Origin: Saccharothrix luteola
Lineage (GTDB): Bacteria; Actinomycetota; Actinomycetes; Mycobacteriales; Pseudonocardiaceae
Length of the DNA stretch: 64,000 nt
Direction: 5' to 3'
Assembly (NCBI RefSeq): GCF_020859565.1
Contig: NZ_JAJHUO010000032.1
Coordinates: 1-64,000, forward strand
Shown here: positions 61,701 to 64,000 of the stretch, piece after piece
Layout: the number at the start of each line of letters is the position of its first letter
How positions within the stretch are numbered: the stretch's first letter is position 1
Notes under the pieces: generated by a model
Seen by the model: only the letters and a program-made list of their open reading frames with translations
Databases searched by the model: none
Told to the model about the DNA's origin: nothing
Position numbers and translations under genes: made by a program

Positions 61701-63284
61701 TGCGCGGACGGCGAGTCGGCCGAGGTGGTCCGGGCCGCGATCGCGATCTCGCACGTGCACGCGGGCGCGGTCGAACGGGCGCGGGACCTGCTCAGCGGAC
61801 TCACCTCCGACCAGGGGAAGGTCCAGGTGCTGCTGACGATCGCGAGCGCGCTGGCCGTGCGGTCCCCCGTGGACGCCAGGGAGGCCGCGCTGGGTGCGCT
61901 CGGCCACTTGGAGGCCGCGCGCGGGGACGTCGCGGTCATCCTGGCCAGGGCCGGCTTCGGGGCGGAGGCGATCGAGGTCGCCGAGGCGATACCGGAGCGC
62001 TCGATCACGCGCGGGTCGACGTTCGCCCGGCTCGCGGACGTCCTCGGGCTGGTCGACGGCCCGCCGACCGCCGAGATGGCCGCAGACCTGCTCGACCGGC
62101 CGACGTTCGACTCGGACCTGGCCCTCGCGTCCACCGCCGACGAGGTGGTGGAGGTGCTGCGCCGGCGCGTGGAGTCGTCGCCGTACCCGCTCGTCCGGCG
62201 TGCGATCGTCGCCCGCGACGATCACGAGCTGCGCCGGGTCCTGCCGGAGTTCGACAAGCTGCTGCGGGTGCGCGCCACCGCGCTGGCCTACGTGGTGCGG
62301 GGCCAGCTGGCCGAAGGGCGCCCGGAGCTCGCGCGAGCGGTCGCGCTGCACTCGCTGTCCGTCCTGCCGGCGCAGGGCGTGGAACGCGATCGCCGCGTCT
62401 TCTTCGACGCCGTTGTGCGCGCCCTGGCCGGGTCCGGGCGAGTCGACGCCGCGCTGGCCGTCGCCGACCGGCTCGCCTACCGGGACGGCCGTGCCCCGGC
62501 CGTCGTCGGGTTGCTCGAAGGCGGCGACGTGGGCGCCGCGCTCAACCTGCTCGGCGAAGGTGCGGAGACCCTGGGCGAGCGGGTGGCCGACCTGCTCGCC
62601 CACGGCGGGTTGACCGAACTGGCCGTGAACCTGCCGACCGCGCTGCGCCGCCGCGCGGAGCGGAACGACCACAGGTTCTCAGCGGCTCTCGAAGCGCTCG
62701 TCGACGCCCCGGACGGCACGGACCCCCATGCGATCGCGGGGTACGAAGACCTTCGCCGGGGTGCGGTCCTCGACGCGGTCGTCACGCGGCTGGCGCGCGC
62801 GGGCCGCTTCGAGACCGCCCTGGCCGTCATCCGCGATCCGCAGCCGTACCGGGTGGAGTACTGGGACGAGGGTGACGGCCTGCCGAGCGACGAGACGCTG
62901 GCGGTCGTGCTGACGACACTGGCCACTCACGCACACGGCGTGCCGGCGAGGAGGCAGTGGGCCCGGGAACTCGCGGAGACGGCGCACCGCACGGCGTCGG
63001 CGATCGGCACGCCGTCCGGCACAGGCCGGCGCCTGACCTCGATCGGCCAGTCGAACGCGGACAAGGCCAGGGCTCTCGCCGCCGTCACCGGCTATCCGGG
63101 TTGGGCGGACGACGCGGCGCTCGCCGTGCTGCGCGACGCGCTGCGCCTGTCCCTCGACTGGAACAGGTACGTGTTCTTCTCGGTGCTGACGGCGGCGATC
63201 CCGTTCCTCGGCCGGCTCCGCGACGGGGTGCTCGAACGGACCGCGCACAGCGTGCTGGACGTGGACTCGTGGTGGACGGCCTGA
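58785..63284 (+). CDS. Trypsin-like protease fused to STAND NTPase and helical repeats (predicted conflict-system effector)
   Basis: 1499 residues. Residues about 20-205 are a trypsin-like serine protease: GSGYLIGRRLVLTARHVVSA (His36), HPELDVALLEL (Asp74), GVSGAAVFCAGLLVGVV (Ser160). Residues about 247-540 are a STAND-type NTPase: VVGRESQVRRLM, Walker A APAGFGKTTL (Lys281), Walker B LLLVVDGLDEASPD (Asp365-Asp368), sensor VVVTSRPSP (Arg396), then a winged-helix region (LTEVEIAEALGAPAHRIRRA). The remaining about 900 residues are Ala/Leu-rich TPR/HEAT-like repeats for ligand sensing. All catalytic residues are intact. The expected mode is oligomerisation on ligand binding, then proteolysis of cell targets. 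A hairpin terminator follows. Confidence 0.88.
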   Translation: MDQRRLADVRAGTEAVARSTGSGYLIGRRLVLTARHVVSAGDGAWPRVVVRLGHPNRERRPRDARLVWSHPELDVALLELEPPEDGDIGDAVRWGVADGIEQVRYSGIGFPGFADYGEAGAGVEQLAGVLNPLSTGPHGSNVLDQDAAPQPGRRAWAGVSGAAVFCAGLLVGVVVLDDVDFGNRRLHAARLDAVVRDPGFRRLVEAHGGSSPVAESVTAPPPPSGGRRGARAAFRYELSAAIVEHTSTVVGRESQVRRLMAFSGAREGGYALVEAPAGFGKTTLVADLWRRHATDAWDGPAPDLVGFSLRRDLGDHTPAAFVAGLTGQLAALLDRSDDGARRLDELWQEAAANAGPDRPLLLVVDGLDEASPDRPGVAELLPAHVPDFTHVVVTSRPSPRARSLVPPHHPLHRAPLVALPPLSVAEVVELLHVFGSAEPASFGAAVHEVTRGEPLLARFTAQDVAGRGEAALAAYRRERPSDVAGYFRWQLDLLEVDAEDDTTWDALALLLAAARGLTEVEIAEALGAPAHRIRRALAPVRRFLIGSPRHELMHEEFAVVLATRLTAAQRRAADRRLLDWCRGYAEAGWPDDTPDYALTTVIAHVDRANDFELAARLVGRRRLELMVARTLSPRGVRADVSAVLDILVRRSPPDVVAEIRTALAAVNVKGMADDVPGSLLAALVAAGETARAEAHAALAERPIDRCRAFQSIAVALWRAGEPERCRQAVGAAVGAARAAGDRHQSSCLEELALELFSAGAVADGCEVIRIWARGRPVALAFKRIAPALVRNGAAQLGLTIARGFTDRADVAIAHALLALALAEAGQVDRALAVADGIDDRITGWHPDNLPLTVAKLAIAVADRGRTDAARGLVDKASLLLAGREHPWDEDRVGVAAARVRMGEPEHGPRVLAGLSRMTESRRHREWPEIAWWFDIDWDEFSGWAVATPRRDAAVVLAHQAVLAGVDGELLDLCADGESAEVVRAAIAISHVHAGAVERARDLLSGLTSDQGKVQVLLTIASALAVRSPVDAREAALGALGHLEAARGDVAVILARAGFGAEAIEVAEAIPERSITRGSTFARLADVLGLVDGPPTAEMAADLLDRPTFDSDLALASTADEVVEVLRRRVESSPYPLVRRAIVARDDHELRRVLPEFDKLLRVRATALAYVVRGQLAEGRPELARAVALHSLSVLPAQGVERDRRVFFDAVVRALAGSGRVDAALAVADRLAYRDGRAPAVVGLLEGGDVGAALNLLGEGAETLGERVADLLAHGGLTELAVNLPTALRRRAERNDHRFSAALEALVDAPDGTDPHAIAGYEDLRRGAVLDAVVTRLARAGRFETALAVIRDPQPYRVEYWDEGDGLPSDETLAVVLTTLATHAHGVPARRQWARELAETAHRTASAIGTPSGTGRRLTSIGQSNADKARALAAVTGYPGWADDAALAVLRDALRLSLDWNRYVFFSVLTAAIPFLGRLRDGVLERTAHSVLDVDSWWTA

Positions 63285-63301
63285 GCGGGTGTTCCGGTGC
63301 G

Positions 63302-63335
63302 ACTCCGGCCGGAGCGCGGCGGCTCCGGCCGGAGT
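63302..63335. terminator. Bidirectional hairpin between convergent genes
   Basis: Perfect 13-bp inverted repeat ACTCCGGCCGGAG (63302-63314) and CTCCGGCCGGAGT (63323-63335), 8-nt loop, between the protease-STAND gene and the methyltransferase gene. Confidence 0.75.
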
Positions 63336-63341
63336 GTCCAC

Positions 63342-64000
63342 TCAGGACGATCGGCGCGCGACGAGCAGGAGCCGCCCGCTGCCGATCCCGTAGGGTTCGC
63401 CGCCCGGGCCGCCGAACAGCTCGACGTCGGTGAACCCGTGGCCGGACAGCAGGTCGACGATCTGCGCCACCGTGTACACGTGGTGGATCGCGGTCACGTC
63501 GAGCTGCTCCTCGCCGCGGGTGAACCGGTAGCGGCTGAACACCCGGCTCCCGGCGACGTCGTACTCGCTGGTCGCGAGGACGGTGATGTCGCCGGTCCGC
63601 ATGGTCCGCGGCTCGGCCCGGTAGCCGGGCAGGACCGACTCGGCGGCCGAGCCGAAGTCGACGACCAGGCCGCCGCCGGGCCGGACGGCGCCGCCCAGCG
63701 CGGCGGCGAACTCCCGCAGGCCGTCGAGCTCGAGGTAGCCGAAGCTGTTGCCGAGGCAGAGCACGGCGTCGAACCCGTTGTCCCGCGGGATCTCCCGCAT
63801 GTCGGCGCGGACGAATTCGACGTCGAGGCCGTCGGCGGCGCGCCGGGCGTGCCCGATCGCTTCGGCGGACAGGTCGACACCGGTCACGCGGTGCCCGCGC
63901 CGGGCGAGCTCCACGCTGTGCCGCCCGCTGCCGCACGGCACGTCCAGGATCAGCGAGCGGGGCGCGAGACCGAGGCGTTGCTCGACGAAGTCGATCTCTT
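63342..64000 (-). CDS. Class I SAM-dependent methyltransferase (partial, runs off the window)
   Basis: At least 219 residues, N-terminus outside the window. Rossmann methyltransferase: SLILDVPCGSGRHSVELARR (motif I), GHRVTGVDLSAEAIGHARRA, FVRADMREIPRDNGFDAVLC, LGNSFGYLELDGLREFAAAL, GGAVRPGGGLVVDFGSAAES. The C-terminal part is beta-rich with HHVYTVAQIVDLLSGHGFTD. The substrate is unknown; the motif I form DVPCGSGRHSVELA is common in small-molecule methyltransferases. Confidence 0.85.
   Translation of the reverse strand, partial: EIDFVEQRLGLAPRSLILDVPCGSGRHSVELARRGHRVTGVDLSAEAIGHARRAADGLDVEFVRADMREIPRDNGFDAVLCLGNSFGYLELDGLREFAAALGGAVRPGGGLVVDFGSAAESVLPGYRAEPRTMRTGDITVLATSEYDVAGSRVFSRYRFTRGEEQLDVTAIHHVYTVAQIVDLLSGHGFTDVELFGGPGGEPYGIGSGRLLLVARRSS

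Overview
High-GC, codon-position-biased DNA with overlapping operons, GTG starts, Tat substrates, CBM2 and ricin-type modules and ROK, FadR-type and DUF4097 genes points to a soil-dwelling filamentous actinomycete, most likely of the Pseudonocardiales (Saccharothrix, Lentzea or Actinosynnema type). The taxonomic guess is inference. No rRNA, tRNA, CRISPR array or intact insertion sequence was seen.

Layout. 0-13 kb: secreted plant-polysaccharide enzymes (PL11 rhamnogalacturonan lyase, Tat-exported esterase with lectin domain, lectin-GH43 enzyme with a frameshifted signal peptide, GH5 mannanase-CBM2) with a ROK regulator and a perfect 14-bp LacI/CebR-type operator. Scattered between are decayed genes: a prenyltransferase-like gene, an HD-domain gene, a GH13 enzyme, and what looks like an orphan deaminase-toxin tip with its immunity gene. 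13-33 kb: mixed accessory genes (aldo/keto reductase, DUF4097 protein, serine hydrolase, S9 peptidase, frameshifted cis-prenyltransferase, cupin, CapA-like protein, CE1 esterase-CBM2, PrsW-type protease with an in-frame UGA, TerC protein behind a yybP-ykoY manganese riboswitch, GH43 enzyme, acyl-CoA dehydrogenase).

33-44 kb is one divergent regulon. The FadR-type regulator, an aldo/keto-reductase remnant, an amidohydrolase-type lactonase, LarA, glycerate kinase, LarB, LarC and LarE are transcribed leftwards, mostly with 1-4 bp overlaps. A complete sugar ABC importer is transcribed rightwards. Together they suggest uptake of a sugar or sugar acid, lactone opening, nickel-pincer-dependent racemisation or epimerisation of a 2-hydroxy acid, and phosphorylation of glycerate. 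44-50 kb: lipase, M20 amidohydrolase, monooxygenase remnant, HNH-like protein, exported metallophosphoesterase.

50-56.6 kb is the most unusual part. An operon encodes a divergent QueA homologue, a QueC-like PP-loop protein with the QueC-type zinc cysteines, and a polysaccharide pyruvyl transferase. It diverges from a GT2 glycosyltransferase and from decayed carbamoyltransferase and SGNH-like genes. No other queuosine genes are present, so a specialised-metabolite or surface-glycan role is proposed. 56.8-58.4 kb: a DrrA/DrrB-type ABC exporter. 58.5-63.3 kb: a Trypco2 protein coupled to a 1499-residue trypsin-STAND NTPase-repeat protein, a predicted conflict/defence effector. A truncated methyltransferase gene runs off the right end.

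The window carries an unusual number of broken genes plus a G33/C18 tract, so some frameshifts may be sequence errors. Each is flagged.
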